From: Saprospiraceae bacterium
GTDB lineage: Bacteria; Bacteroidota; Bacteroidia; Chitinophagales; Saprospiraceae
Assembly (NCBI GenBank): GCA_016715105.1
Contig: JADKBO010000015.1
Location: 62,001 to 126,000 of the forward strand
DNA: 64,000 bases
Direction: 5' to 3'
Of this stretch, positions 18,560-30,422 are shown piece after piece (the stretch's first letter is position 1; every line of letters starts with the position of its first letter). The notes beneath the pieces are model-generated. The model made no database searches. It was not told the origin of the DNA and saw only the letters and a list, made by a program, of their open reading frames with translations. The translations under genes and the position numbers were made by a program.

Positions 18560-19135
18560 ATGACCGAGCTAGAAAAAATGTTGGCAAGCCTTCCCTATGA
18601 TTCCAGAGATCCTGAATTATTGGCGCTTTACCTTCAAGCAAGGAATTGGATGCAGGTAATAAATGTGAGTGCATTCAATCAAATAGAAGATAGAATTTCT
18701 GCTTTTGAAGCTTTGTTGGGAGCCATTGGAGCTGATGTTTGGATAGAAGCACCGTTTTATTGCGATTATGGGAAATTTATCAGTGTTGGAAGTGGTACAT
18801 TTATACACATGAATTGTACGTTTATCGATAATAATTACATCACAATTGGAAAAAATTGTCTGATCGGTCCCAGTGTGCAAATATATACCTCCAATCATCC
18901 ACTTAAAGCCAGTGAACGATTGGCTCCAAATGAAAATGGCGGTATGTCTTATGTTTCTTCGTCCCAAGCAGTCATCGTTGAAGATCAAGTATGGATTGGT
19001 GGTGGTGCAATCATTCTTCCAGGAGTCACCATTGGTGCAGGAAGTACCATCGGAGCTGGTTCGGTGGTCAATAAATCCATTCCAGAAGGAGTAGTTGCGG
19101 TTGGAAATCCTTGTAAAATTGTGAAAACACTATGA
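18560..19135 (+). CDS. Left-handed beta-helix acetyltransferase (maltose O-acetyltransferase-like)
   Basis: 191 residues. The N-terminal MAC-type helix (LLALYLQARNWMQVINVS) precedes hexapeptide-repeat strands (FISVGSGTFIHMNCTFI, ITIGKNCLIGPSVQIYTS, GVTIGAGSTIGAGSVV). The catalytic His is in TSNHPL. It transfers acetyl to a sugar hydroxyl; the acceptor is unknown. Its stop overlaps the start of the CDF transporter by four bases. Confidence 0.92.
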   Translation: MTELEKMLASLPYDSRDPELLALYLQARNWMQVINVSAFNQIEDRISAFEALLGAIGADVWIEAPFYCDYGKFISVGSGTFIHMNCTFIDNNYITIGKNCLIGPSVQIYTSNHPLKASERLAPNENGGMSYVSSSQAVIVEDQVWIGGGAIILPGVTIGAGSTIGAGSVVNKSIPEGVVAVGNPCKIVKTL

Positions 19136-20019
19136 GTGTTTCCGAAAAATTATCGGACAATTTCGCCATCAAAACGGTGGCTTGGAGCATGGCTTCCAAC
19201 TTTGTCTTGGCCATCATCAAATGGTTGGCAGGATATTTTGGTCATTCTTACGCGCTGATTGCCGATGCCATCGAATCGAGTACTGACGTTTTCACTTCTT
19301 TTTTATTGATTTTAGCCTTGCGATATGCCAATAAGCCTGCCGACGAAAATCACCCTTACGGACATGGGAAAGTAGAACCATTAGCTACTTTTCTAGTTGT
19401 TTTATTTTTAATTTGTTCTGCAGGATTGATCGCCTACCAGAGCATCATCAACATCCAAACGCCACATGAATTGCCGAAGCCATTTACTTTGATTATACTC
19501 GCTGGTATCATCATATGGAAAGAATTATCCTACCGTTACGTCAATAAACAAGGAGAAGAAAGCCACAGTACTTCCTTGAAAGCTGAAGCCTGGCACCATA
19601 GAAGTGACTCCATTACTTCATTGGCTGCTTTTTTGGGAATAGGATTGGCATTATATCTTGGCAAAGGTTATGAATCAGCTGATGATTGGGCTGCCCTACT
19701 CGCCAGTGTATTGATTTTATACAATTGTTTTCTAATTTTCAGACCCGCTTTGGGAGAAATCATGGACGAACATTTCTATGATGATATCGTTGCCCATGTC
19801 AGAACAGTTGCCGTTACTGTACCTGGAATCATAGGCACTGAGAAGTGTTATATTCGCAAAGCAGGAATGAAATATCAGGTGGATCTTCACGCCATTGTTG
19901 ATGGAAATATTACGGTATCGGAAGGGCACAGACTCGCGCATGATTTGCAAGATTCGCTCATGGAACAAATCCCGGGCATTGCCCACATCATTATCCATAT
20001 CGAACCTGATCAAGAATAA
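19132..20019 (+). CDS. Cation diffusion facilitator (CDF) efflux transporter
   Basis: 295 residues. Metal-site region in TM2 is HSYALIADAIESSTDVFTS. In TM5 it is AWHHRSDSITSLAAFLGI. NHPYGHGKVEPLA is the family loop. The C-terminal cytosolic domain (VPGIIGTEKCYIRKAGMKYQ, VDLHAIVDGNITVSEGH) resembles the ferredoxin-like metal-sensing domain. It exports divalent metal (Zn, Fe, Mn or Co) in exchange for protons. Coupled to the acetyltransferase by an ATGA overlap. Confidence 0.94.
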   Translation: MSVSEKLSDNFAIKTVAWSMASNFVLAIIKWLAGYFGHSYALIADAIESSTDVFTSFLLILALRYANKPADENHPYGHGKVEPLATFLVVLFLICSAGLIAYQSIINIQTPHELPKPFTLIILAGIIIWKELSYRYVNKQGEESHSTSLKAEAWHHRSDSITSLAAFLGIGLALYLGKGYESADDWAALLASVLILYNCFLIFRPALGEIMDEHFYDDIVAHVRTVAVTVPGIIGTEKCYIRKAGMKYQVDLHAIVDGNITVSEGHRLAHDLQDSLMEQIPGIAHIIIHIEPDQE

Positions 20020-20154
20020 ATATTTAGGCAAAAAGGATTTTGCCTATTCAAATTCCTTTATTTTGATGAATTACCACAAAAAAACGTATAGTCGAAAAGC
20101 CTTTCGCCCCTACGAATCTAAAAAATATTATTTCAACATTTAACATTTATGGCC

Positions 20155-20185
20155 TTGACTTATATACATTATCTATATATATTTG
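20155..20185 (+). promoter_or_regulatory. Promoter of the giant T9SS protein gene
   Basis: TTG (20155-20157), a 20-base spacer, then TATATTTG (20178-20185), an exact TAnnTTTG. Transcription would begin about 75 bases before the ATG at 20269. Confidence 0.6.
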
Positions 20186-20268
20186 CTTAAAAAAGTAAAA
20201 TACCTCCCCCCAACAACAGGAATTTTACTTCTTAAAAAATTATAATCACTTGAACTAAAGAATTTCCT

Positions 20269-23200
20269 ATGCGAAAAACTTTACCCCTATTTCTATGCTT
20301 ATTATTTTGCTATTCTATTTGCCACGCCCAGATAAACATTGAGACAGAGACATTGTCAAGCCCATCATTTTGTAATGGGGAATTAAAGACTACCACTAAA
20401 ATTTCAAACGATGGGAAGTCTAGTGAATTAGCTTTTGTAATAGAATTTGTAGTGGAGGAATCTATGGCAATCTCAACAAATGAAGCTGCTTTGACTGAAG
20501 GGCTTCGTTATTTAGGTAATGGACGATTTGCTATACCTGAATTAAAACCATGTGAAGAAATTTCCTTTGACATGAACATAAAACTTCCAACATGTTACTT
20601 AAAGGACTCTGTTTGTTTTCAAGTCAACGCACCCAACTTCACTTCCAATTTATGTACAAGTATCAATAGTGAGTTGTTTTCAATTTCTGATACCAAAATT
20701 ACGACCCTGGGAAATAAAAAATACGAACGAATTTTTTAAAATTGGCAATATAGGAAGTGAATCATTTACTCAAATTTATGTCCAATATTCTCAGTTCAAT
20801 AAGTATCAAATCGTTGAACAAAACCTTGGGAATTTTGATGGAAATAGTCAAATTTTAAACAGTACAGATTTTGTAAATATAGGCAATGGAAATGGGACAA
20901 TTGACCCAGGAGAGTCCATAGAAATAAGACAAATATATGAAATCAATTCTTGTGAGAATGACATCATTGAAGATGTCAGCATAAAAGTAGATTGTGGTGG
21001 AGGTCCCTGTAAAACTACCTATTCACAAGATCAAAGTTTATTCAATCTATCTAGCATAAATGGTGGGCGAAATTTGTCAATTTTCATTCTGGGTTACGAA
21101 AAAGGAAATGATTGTAACCAATTGGTCATAGAAGGTCAAGCTGTAGGTAGAACAATTGAGTTATTTAGAAATTTGGAATTTCAGTTAAAAATACAAACAT
21201 CAACCGACACAACATATGCCGACAGTATTCGATTTTTAAAGTCTGATCATGTGGCGATCAGAGGAAGTGACAATTTTATTTCTTTGGGCGATCAGAGCAT
21301 AGACAACGATGTTTTTAAAAATGAATCATCAGACAGTTTGTTTAATGATCTGCCCAAAAATGACACCTTGCGATTCAAACTTTATACAAATTTGCAAGAC
21401 CCCATTCAACCCAACACACAGGGTGAAATAACCATTACTTATGAAAATGAATGTGGGACAAAATCCTTTAACACCGTTAATCTTAGAAATAGATTTGAAG
21501 CCAAACCCATGATCGGCTTTAGAAGGCCAATAGCTACCGAACAAGTTGGTTTTAAGTTTATAAAATTCCCCTACGTCGGTGATACCCTGCAATTATCTCT
21601 TTCTTCCGTGTTACCAGAATACAAAACATGCGATCAATTTTCATTTGAAGTAAAAATACTCATTCCTTCATTTTTAAAACCTGTCGCAGATTCAATAGAA
21701 TATGTTGCAAAAACAGTCTTGACCATTGACTCTACTTTTGTTCCACTGGGATTGCCACCTCGTTTCATACACGTACCTATTACTGCTCCCTATCCTTATG
21801 CCATTCAAAATGATACTATGATTATTCATTTTGATTCTCGTGAAATAGCATTGAGAAATTATTTTTTAACTTTTATTGTCAGAGATGGATTGAAATTTGA
21901 TAATCAAGGTAACTGTAATGGTTGTTTGCGTCCAGACACCCTGAGATTTTTTATTGCTTCTGAATATAAATGCGAGAATAACTGTCTCAACGAAATCACT
22001 TACAATAATGAAACTGAGCCTGATGTGTTGAGAGATAACATTATGGTACCTTATGCATCAAAATTAGACAAAACGCTCACTGAAAAGCCAAACTGGATAA
22101 TTGATTCTTCTTACATGTTGATCAAAAATGGAATTTATGCTGATAATTTTGGAAATAATCCATTGACTGAAGGCGTAAATTCTATCATTTCACCAAACGA
22201 TGACCTTGTGGATGTTGCAATATTATTGGGCAATGATCATTGTGCACTGAGCACAAATGACACAGTTTCTTTCAATGCATATTATTCCGAAAAAAACAGG
22301 CATTTTGCTTTTTTTGATGAAGAAATAGATGTGCTATTGATAAAACAAAATGGTGAAGTGGTAAATCAAAGGATCATGCCTTATGACATTTCTTTCCCAT
22401 CCTTGGTAAAATACGATTTGTCTTCTATGGTCGAGAAATTATCATACAATCTCACACCATTTTTCATCCAAAACAATTTTGGAACTGGAGATTCTATTTT
22501 CATCAGAAGGACTTTGAAAGCAGCACCAAACGAAATTGGTGCACCAGTCCAATTAAGAGCACATGAAATGTTTGTAAAAACTGCCATGTGCACAAAAGAA
22601 TTTGGCGAATCTTTATTTCAACATTTCAATATTGCTGCACCCGGATTTAAAGTTGAAATGAGAGACCCTTCTTCTTCTTACGCTCCATCTTTTGATTGGT
22701 TAACTGTAGCCTATCGGTTACCTTCCAGTGTTGTGATGGACTTCAACTATTTACTTTATAGCTCAGGAGCCAATAAATACAGAGGTTTCAAGTCGTATGT
22801 TGTTCCTTTAGCCCTTGAAATTAGCCTCCCATCCAATAGTTTTTTGAGAATTGATACTATAAGAAATGTGTTTACTGGCCACCCATTAAACATGAATAAA
22901 ATTCTACTACCAAAATCAAATAATTATCAAATAGATTCAATCTTTTTGTTCGATGAAAATAGTCAAAGAAATGCTTATTCTATTCCTGTTGATTATTTAC
23001 ATCTGATCAATCAAGATGATACAATTGACTTTAAATACACCTATAAATTTAAAGATAGACAAGGTATTTATGATGAAGAAGTACTAACGCGCAAAAAAAT
23101 AGTTTCTTCAATCAAGTATCGTTTTGTGATTGAAAACAAATTACAAGAAGTAAATGATACACGTCTCTATCAATGGCCTATTACTTATACCAATGTGTCA

Positions 23201-26134
23201 CACAATCAATTAAAAAATTCAAATTATTATATAAACAAAGAGCGAAATTATTCAATTCAAAACACATGGATATTAGTCAAAGCAAACAAGCCCAATATTC
23301 AATTTGTATTAAAAGATATTGACAAAGATTCCGTATTGTTACCCTTGGTAATTAACGATGGATATTACTTGTATAAATTTGATAGTTTGCAAAATCAAAG
23401 ATTCTTAAGATTTGAAGCCATTAGCCCAAATTGTGAATCTTTCGATATTGATTATTACTCTGCTGCTTGTGCTGAAAATCCTGTTGAATATTTTGACTTC
23501 TTTAAAAATAACCTGGGTTCACTTTTTAAAAAAAATACACTGCGAATAGTTGCAACAAGCCCAACTCTAGAGAAAACATTCAGTATCAAATCTATTTCAG
23601 AGCAAAATTGTGGCCAACTTACATTGACTGGAAGTTATACTAATTTTTCTAATAAATCCATAAAAGTAGCTGGATTAGTTATTGAATATGAAAATGACTT
23701 AACTTTAGTCAGTCACCAAACTACTAAAAATAATAAACTCCTAAATTCAAAAAACAGTCAAGATACTATCTGGCTCGATTCATTGATTATATTGGATGGA
23801 ATAACCATGGATTCCTTTGTTTACACCATTAATGCTTCCATTTCATGTCCCTTTTATGATGATGGGAATTATGTCATCAAACTATTGTATATAGATGATT
23901 GTGGGATTATTCAAAATGATCAAAGCACGTATGAAAATATAACACTTTTTCCAAAACCCAGTGTAACGAATGCACTATTTGAAATAATGCTGGAACAAGT
24001 ATCCAACCGTTGTGGACCAAAACCCAACATTTCACTGAGCTTGAATGCCTCTCAGGATTTATTGGCTGGAGATATTATCAAAATAAGCCCATCGACCGTA
24101 GATATGATTTCAAATTTGTCGCACTTTATCAATATGGACAATGTCAAAATTGATTTGATCAATAATGAAATTGTCATCGAATTACAAAATAATCTGGGAC
24201 AACTCAACGCCCTCTCCTTCTCTATGGATTACGAAAAAAACTGCAGTCTTTCCTGCGAACCAACCAACTGGAAATTAATTCATTACAAAGCTCAGGACTT
24301 GGCATGCAATTCAACTTGTAAAATATTAAGCGAACAAATTGATACAACTTTAGCCATCGATTTCTCCCTGGATTTAGCTGGTTTATCAAAAGACACAGTT
24401 TGGAGTGATCTATCTGGAATTCATTTTGAATTCAAACCTAACGGAAAAACATACAATGATACAGTACAAGTCGAACTGTATTCTGATGTGGATGCAAATG
24501 GGCAAATAACTGACCAAGACATTTTATACAATTCTGGAAATGCATTACTTTTTAATGATGTTGATGGAAACCCATACTTGCTATTTACCAGTTCCAATTC
24601 AAGGGCTTGTAATTTATTGGCTCGAATTACTGCAGATTGTTCTTGTGATACTTTGACTTTTGATTTTGTTTTACCCCAGGCAGAACCAACTCCCATTGTC
24701 TACCCTGTTTGCATTTTGGATCCTTTGACCTTCACATTGCCTAATCTCAATGCTCAGGAAGTTGTCTGGCCTAATTCAGATTTTCTTTCTGAAACAAGCA
24801 AAACAGGGGCTGTTTATACCAATCCTGAAATTACTGCTGACGACACCGTGAGGATACAATTTATTGACGAATTTGGTTGCACCTTGACTTTCCCACTGGT
24901 TTTCACTCCTGGCATCAAAGACTTGGAGATCCAAATTATAAAACCTGAAAACTGCGATGCAGATGCGACATCCAAAATTACCTTGTCGACCCAATCCATG
25001 CTCAACAACGTATCCATCAATGGGGTGATGCAAGATGATACTGCTCAACTGTATTTGCCAGCGGGAGAACATATCTTGGTCTTGACCGACAATCTCAACT
25101 GTATGGTTCAGCGTACCATTTCCATCGATTCGCTTTTGAATCCCCAAATACAATCCATCATTGCTGTGGCTCCAACTTGTTCTGGAGGCCAAAATGGAAC
25201 GGCTACCATATCCCTATCATTTGAAAGTGAACGATTTACCTACTTTATTGATAACCAGCCGATTGACACCCTTTTTACCAATCAACTATCGCCCGGGTCA
25301 CATTTATTTGAAGTGGTAGATTCGCTGGGTTGCAAGGATAGTTTGAATTTTGAAGTACTCAATAGAATGCCTTTTCTTGCCAAAACCGACTCATTGGAAG
25401 CTATTTGTGACGGACTCACAGTTGATTTTAGTAATTTGATTTTTGAAAATGGTACGGCACCCTATAGTTACAGTTTTGATAGCATCTTCTTTACAGACCA
25501 AATAAGAAGAACTTTAGATGTATTTAATGAAGACACAACCCTATTTGTGAGGGATAAAAATGGTTGCACAGTCAGTTTCCCTATACATTTAACAAATAAG
25601 CCTAAAAGCTATTTAGAAGTATTTACAGATACCGTGCTCGCTTATGGGACGGTTCTAGAGTTGGGCATCCAAAATCCAGCTGAATTTCCTGACTTAACTT
25701 GGGTTAGTGATCAAATGCTTTCTTGTAACACTTGTCCAAATCCCAACCTTGTTGTAGAAGCCTATACTTCAATTTTATTAAAAGGTTTGGATGTAGATCA
25801 ATGTGAGGACAGCGTCAAAATTGAAATCAGATTGCTGGAAGTCAATTTGGAAAATTTATTTCCTAATGTCTTTGTTCCTTCGTCTGGTTCTGAAAATAAT
25901 GTTTTCAAAATTGAAAAAAACAACCTGATCCATTCCATTGAAGCATTTGAAGTTTTTGATCGATATGGAAATTCCATATTTCAACAATCCAATGCTGACG
26001 AAGTGAGTTGGGATGGCAATTTTGGAGGGAAACCATGTGCAGAAGGCGTTTATGTTTTTCAAACTGCTGTCACTATCAATGATCAAGAAAAAACAAAAAA
26101 GCAATTCACGGGTACCATCACATTGATCAGGTAA
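20269..26134 (+). CDS. Giant T9SS type B secreted surface protein, frameshifted near the N-terminus
   Basis: About 1,950 residues when joined. Signal peptide FLCLLFCYSICHAQ. The first frame ends at 20739 and the second is open from before 20700; removing one T from the T run near 20731-20736 would give ERIFKIGNIGSESFTQIYVQ. The body is a chain of beta-sandwich-like units with Cys pairs. Near residues 1,550-1,750 are SprB-like repeats (LPAGEHILVLTDNLNC, LSPGSHLFEVVDSLGC). The last 85 residues are the gliding-associated type B sorting domain (LFPNVFVPSSG, FEVFDRYGNSIFQ, WDGNFGGKPCAEGVYVFQ). It is probably a cell-surface adhesin or gliding-related protein. Confidence 0.85.
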
Positions 26135-26328
26135 AAACCAATTATTTTGGAATGAATGGAAGACATGAATACATTTTAATGTTTCTAAGCTTTTGAAAAA
26201 GAGCTGTGAGCATGACCTTCGTCATCCCTTTTTTCTAAAAATAGGCTAAGCCGCCTAAATCACTTGGTTTTCAATTTAGTGTAGGAATGACCTTGATCAA
26301 TATCATCAGGTAAACTACCTGCTTTCTC

Positions 26329-26336
26329 TATATTTG
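26329..26336 (+). promoter_or_regulatory. -7 promoter element
   Basis: TATATTTG, an exact TAnnTTTG, 30 bases before the ATG at 26367. No clear TTG at the right distance. Confidence 0.4.
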
Positions 26337-26366
26337 ATCCCTTACCACACACAAAAATAATAGTGA

Positions 26367-28178
26367 ATGACAACGACTAATCTTCACACTTTTCACATTC
26401 CAGTTATGGGACTGGCATTCACTATAGATACTCCCATCAGAGTGGCTCATTACGGGATATCTTCTGTTATTTCGATTGCGGACGATGAACTCATCGAAAA
26501 AATGAGGGCATTTTATAGCAAAAAATTTGGTATTCTCTATCAAGAAATTTCGCAAAAAAAGCAAGATCACCGAGCAGAAAGAATTGCTGCTTATTTGAAT
26601 TTGGTAGACCTCATTGTAAAAGATAAATTCGAAAAATTCAAGATTGAATTAGCAGAAAACAAAGCGTCATTGGAAAATTATGTGGCCATGTTGCCAAATG
26701 AGTCTGGAGTCAAAAAGGGATTGGAACTTTTGATGAATGACGAAAATACTTTCAAAGAAAATATCAAAAGTTACCTGCAAGAAAATCTGACAGTTGGAGA
26801 CATTGATGTGAATATCATGACCAAAGTCGACAAGGACAATTTCATAAAAGAAGAACAATTACCTGTTGAATATAATGATGCGCATGCAGCCCTTCGGGGA
26901 TTTGCCAACAGTAATTTGAATTCTTCTGTTGTGCTTTCAGCAGGAATGAACCCCAGGTTATTTGCCTATTTCAAAAATTTTCCTGCTTTCTTTCCTGATT
27001 TAAATGATCATTTAGCAAAGAAAATAATCCTGAAAGTAAGTGATTTTAGGTCGGCTATGATACAAGGAAATTTCTTGGCTAAAAAGGGTCTTTGGGTTTC
27101 TGAGTACCGCATAGAATCTGGACTCAATTGCGGCGGTCATGCTTTTGCTACGGACGGTTATTTATTAGGGCCAATATTGGAAGAATTTAAACAGAAAAAA
27201 GATCAACTCATCCAATCAGCCCATGATTTGATGGTGAAAGCTTTGGAGCAAAGTGCAATGCATGTTCCCGCAAAACCTTTGGAATTAAAAATCACTGTGC
27301 AAGGTGGTGTGGGTACTGCAGAAGAACATAAATTCTTACTGGAAGAATACCAGGTCGATTCAGTGGGTTGGGGATCTCCATTCTTATTGGTTCCAGAAGC
27401 TACATCGGTGGACGCTGAAACTAGATCACTGCTTATGAATGCCAAAGAGAAAGATTTTTATTTGAGCCATATTTCACCATTAGGTATTCCTTTTAACACG
27501 GTAAGAGGCACAACCAACGAGCTCATAAAACAACATCGAATTGACGAAAACAAGGCTGGAAGTTCTTGTCCGAAAAAGTTTCTAGCGCTGAGCAAAGAAT
27601 ATGGAATGGAAGGCATTTGCACTTCTTCACAAAAATTTCAAGCGTTTAAGTTGGCTGATTTAGAAGCAATCAAAGATGGTATTTCGGCTGATGTCTATGA
27701 TAAAATGAAATTTGACATTACGGAGAAAGCTTGCCTTTGTGTAGGTTTAGCCAATGCCGCATATCTAGAAAACGACATCAAAATAAAAGGGCAAGCACAA
27801 GGTGTTGTTATTTGTCCAGGACCCAATATGGCTTATTTTGACAAAGAAGTTTCATTGTCAGATATGGTAAAACACATTTATGGAAACGCAATGGTCATGA
27901 CGGATGTAGATCGTCCAAACTTTTTCATAAAAGAGTTGAAAATGTATGTTGATTATTTGATTCACGAAATCAATGGCACAATAATAGACTTGACAACCGC
28001 TCAAATAAAAAAATGGAACACGTTCAAAAATAATCTGTTAGAGGGAATTGAATATTATCAGGCTTTATTCTCCAAAACAAATTATTTCAAGCAAGATCTA
28101 AATACCATTCAAAAGCAACTACATACTTATAAAGCTAAAATTGAGGCTATTGAGATTCCAGAATTCACATTGGTTTAG
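26367..28178 (+). CDS. Conserved protein of unknown function with Cys clusters (603 aa)
   Basis: I do not recognise a characterised family. It has no signal peptide or membrane segment. It opens FHIPVMGLAFTIDTPIRVAHYGISSVISIADDELIEKM. The middle has NCGGHAFATDGYLLGP and ITVQGGVGTAEEHKFLLEEYQVDSVGWGSPFLL, which read like the phosphate-binding strands of a FMN/TIM-barrel enzyme. The C-terminal third has spaced cysteines: SSCPKKF, GICTSS, KACLCVGL and VVICPGPN, enough to ligate an Fe-S cluster or zinc. It ends in a coiled-coil-like tail. Prediction: cytosolic redox enzyme; this is inference. It is a single gene with its own promoter. Confidence 0.75.
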   Translation: MTTTNLHTFHIPVMGLAFTIDTPIRVAHYGISSVISIADDELIEKMRAFYSKKFGILYQEISQKKQDHRAERIAAYLNLVDLIVKDKFEKFKIELAENKASLENYVAMLPNESGVKKGLELLMNDENTFKENIKSYLQENLTVGDIDVNIMTKVDKDNFIKEEQLPVEYNDAHAALRGFANSNLNSSVVLSAGMNPRLFAYFKNFPAFFPDLNDHLAKKIILKVSDFRSAMIQGNFLAKKGLWVSEYRIESGLNCGGHAFATDGYLLGPILEEFKQKKDQLIQSAHDLMVKALEQSAMHVPAKPLELKITVQGGVGTAEEHKFLLEEYQVDSVGWGSPFLLVPEATSVDAETRSLLMNAKEKDFYLSHISPLGIPFNTVRGTTNELIKQHRIDENKAGSSCPKKFLALSKEYGMEGICTSSQKFQAFKLADLEAIKDGISADVYDKMKFDITEKACLCVGLANAAYLENDIKIKGQAQGVVICPGPNMAYFDKEVSLSDMVKHIYGNAMVMTDVDRPNFFIKELKMYVDYLIHEINGTIIDLTTAQIKKWNTFKNNLLEGIEYYQALFSKTNYFKQDLNTIQKQLHTYKAKIEAIEIPEFTLV

Positions 28179-28351
28179 CCTCAGCAACCATAAAATTGCT
28201 TTCAAAGCACTCCTTTGATCATTTGCTCAATTTTGACATGAATTACTTAAAGTACTTTCTGGCTCATTTTTTGCAATCTTAGACGGAAATGGAATTTTTC
28301 CAAATCAACTTTCGTTTTGGGTTTATGATCAACAAAATAGGACAAAAGTTT

Positions 28352-30073
28352 ATGTTCAAAAGCAAACATATCTTACTGGCAGCATTTGCCTTGATATATA
28401 TAAAAGGTGCTAGTCAGAACTTATATCAATTGGAACCCCTTTCCTGGTTACCTGCAAACGCGAGTGTTTCCCATCTGGCAGCCAACAAAACTGACATTTT
28501 CATAGGAACCGACATAGGACTGTTTACCAGCAATGGAACTGCCGCAGTTTTGAAATTCCCAGGTGGTGTATCTGCATTGGCTGCGAATGAAAAAGAGGCA
28601 TGGGTAGCGATTGGAGATGACATTAAAAACACCTCAACAGGTGCATCTTTATTACTCCCACGACAAGCAAAAATCACCTCTTTAGCCGTGAATGGAAATA
28701 CCTTGTGGGTAGGTACAGAAACTGGGCTTTTTCAGGCAAACTTACAATCCGGTCGTATCGAAGAATTGACCAATAGAAATTCAAAATTCAATAAATCTGC
28801 TGTCAACTTTGTACACGTTGATGATAAAAAAATACTGTGGATCGGCACCAATAATGGCGATTATCGAGTTGCCGATGGGAAATGGAAACATTATCACAAA
28901 GGATCTGATGTGCTCGACTTTTATGAAAACAGCGAAGGTATCTGGTTTGTTAGTAAGGATGACATGTGGTTGATTGATCCATTTAATAGGGAATATCCGG
29001 TTGGTTTGGATGAAGATTTGGCTGTAGGAAAATTGCGTGATTTCTGTTTGGATAAAAAAGGAATTTTATACTTTGCTTCAGACAACTTGGTCAGATACGA
29101 CCCTTATAAAACCAAAATTGACGCATTCAATGATGAGATTACCAAACTCACCAATGAAACCACTTCTTTATTGCCTTATAAAGATGCCATTCTGATCGGG
29201 ACCAAAAGCAAAGGTATGTACAGTCTGGGATTTTTGGATTCAATGGCTATGAATGTCAACATTGTCATGGATAAATTATTGACCTGTGCACCTGGAAGCG
29301 AAGCACAAATTTCAGCGTTTGTCAAAGGTGGTCAACCACCCTATGCATTTGAATGGAATCAAAACATCAAAGGTTCCTCGACACTTTCAGGACTTGGTGT
29401 AGGAGACGTTTATTTAAAAGTTACCGATGCAACGGGGCGAGTTTCAGATAAAACCATTACCATCAATCCCCCAGCCAAGCCCATTATTGCTTTGGAAAGG
29501 ATTGAGTCTGGCCACCAATACCTTGCAGATGGAGCGATTTATTTGCAAAAACTTCCAGGACAAAAATACGTGTGGAGTACTGGAACAGAAGGAGAAGCTT
29601 TGAAAAATGTCATCCCAGGTAATTATACAGTGACCGTCACAGACGCCATTGGTTGCAGTAATTCTGAAACTTTTACGGTGAATGCCTTGGCAGAATCGGT
29701 GCTCATCAATTTAGATACCGTTGCAGTGGGTGAGGTGGTGCAAGTAGACAATATTTTATTTAAAGCAGACAGTACGGAAGTTCTTGGTAGTAGTTTACCT
29801 GTGCTCAATCAGATCATGGATTTCATCGTCAGTAATCCCAAAGTAAATATCGAAATTGGTGGACACACCAACACCATTCCTTCACACGAATATTGTGACA
29901 AACTCAGTACCGATCGGGCTAGAAACATTGCACAATTCTTTTATGATAAGGGTGTGCCAACTACTAGAGTAACTTATAAAGGTTATGGTAAACGTCAACC
30001 CATTACGAATGATCAAAGTTTGGAGGGCAGGAGGAAGAATCAGCGGGTGGAGATTAAGATTTTGGCGAAATAG
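28352..30073 (+). CDS. OmpA-domain outer-membrane protein with beta-propeller
   Basis: 573 residues from the ATG at 28352, which starts the signal peptide KHILLAAFALIYIKGASQ; a longer start at 28289 is less likely. Residues 30-310 are propeller repeats (IFIGTDIGLFTSNG, LWVGTETGLFQ, LWIGTNNGDYRV). Two SprB/PKD-like modules follow (GGQPPYAFEWNQN, PGNYTVTVTDAIGCSNSETF). The C-terminal OmpA domain binds peptidoglycan (NILFKADSTEVL, IEIGGHTNT, LSTDRARNIAQFF, GYGKRQPI, GRRKNQRVEI). Likely anchored to the cell wall and facing the periplasm. Confidence 0.9.
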   Translation: MFKSKHILLAAFALIYIKGASQNLYQLEPLSWLPANASVSHLAANKTDIFIGTDIGLFTSNGTAAVLKFPGGVSALAANEKEAWVAIGDDIKNTSTGASLLLPRQAKITSLAVNGNTLWVGTETGLFQANLQSGRIEELTNRNSKFNKSAVNFVHVDDKKILWIGTNNGDYRVADGKWKHYHKGSDVLDFYENSEGIWFVSKDDMWLIDPFNREYPVGLDEDLAVGKLRDFCLDKKGILYFASDNLVRYDPYKTKIDAFNDEITKLTNETTSLLPYKDAILIGTKSKGMYSLGFLDSMAMNVNIVMDKLLTCAPGSEAQISAFVKGGQPPYAFEWNQNIKGSSTLSGLGVGDVYLKVTDATGRVSDKTITINPPAKPIIALERIESGHQYLADGAIYLQKLPGQKYVWSTGTEGEALKNVIPGNYTVTVTDAIGCSNSETFTVNALAESVLINLDTVAVGEVVQVDNILFKADSTEVLGSSLPVLNQIMDFIVSNPKVNIEIGGHTNTIPSHEYCDKLSTDRARNIAQFFYDKGVPTTRVTYKGYGKRQPITNDQSLEGRRKNQRVEIKILAK

Positions 30074-30264
30074 GAACGGCTGCGAGCCACGAGCCACCAG
30101 CTTCGAGCATCGAGCCACGAGCTGACGAGGGTGCACAGGTTTCAGCCTGTTCAGAGGTGTCAGCTCTCAGTTTTCAGCGATCGCATTTGCGTCCGAAGGA
30201 CATTGCTCCATGCTTCAGCATGGAATTGCGCCGAAGGCTTTGCGTCCGTAGGACATTGTTAAAA
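30074..30264 (+). repeat. Word-like GC-rich repeat patch
   Basis: Copies of CGAGCCACGAGC, TCAGCTCTCAGTTTTCAGC, GCGTCCGAAGGACATTG / GCGTCCGTAGGACATTG and the palindromic CCATGCTTCAGCATGG. Same style and partly the same words as 3789-4060. No gene is seen. Confidence 0.65.
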
Positions 30265-30305
30265 AGAAAAAGTCCCAAAACACATTTGCCCCGGGACTTT
30301 TTTTT
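30265..30305 (+). terminator. Rho-independent terminator
   Basis: AAAGTCCC (30269-30276) pairs with GGGACTTT (30293-30300) over a 16-base loop, followed by TTTTT. An A run lies before it, so it may work in both directions. Confidence 0.85.
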
Positions 30306-30410
30306 GTTTGTGCTAAAGATTATTACGTTCGAATGACGAATATATATACATAGATACCTCGTTGGCCAAATTCGTTGCCTGAGCCCAAGAAAAAAATCAA
30401 ATTATTTTTC

Positions 30411-30418
30411 AAGGAGGT
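30411..30418 (+). promoter_or_regulatory. Strong Shine-Dalgarno sequence
   Basis: AAGGAGGT lies four bases before the ATG at 30423. Such a perfect site is rare in this phylum and fixes the start of the flippase gene. Confidence 0.7.
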
Positions 30419-30422
30419 CAAA

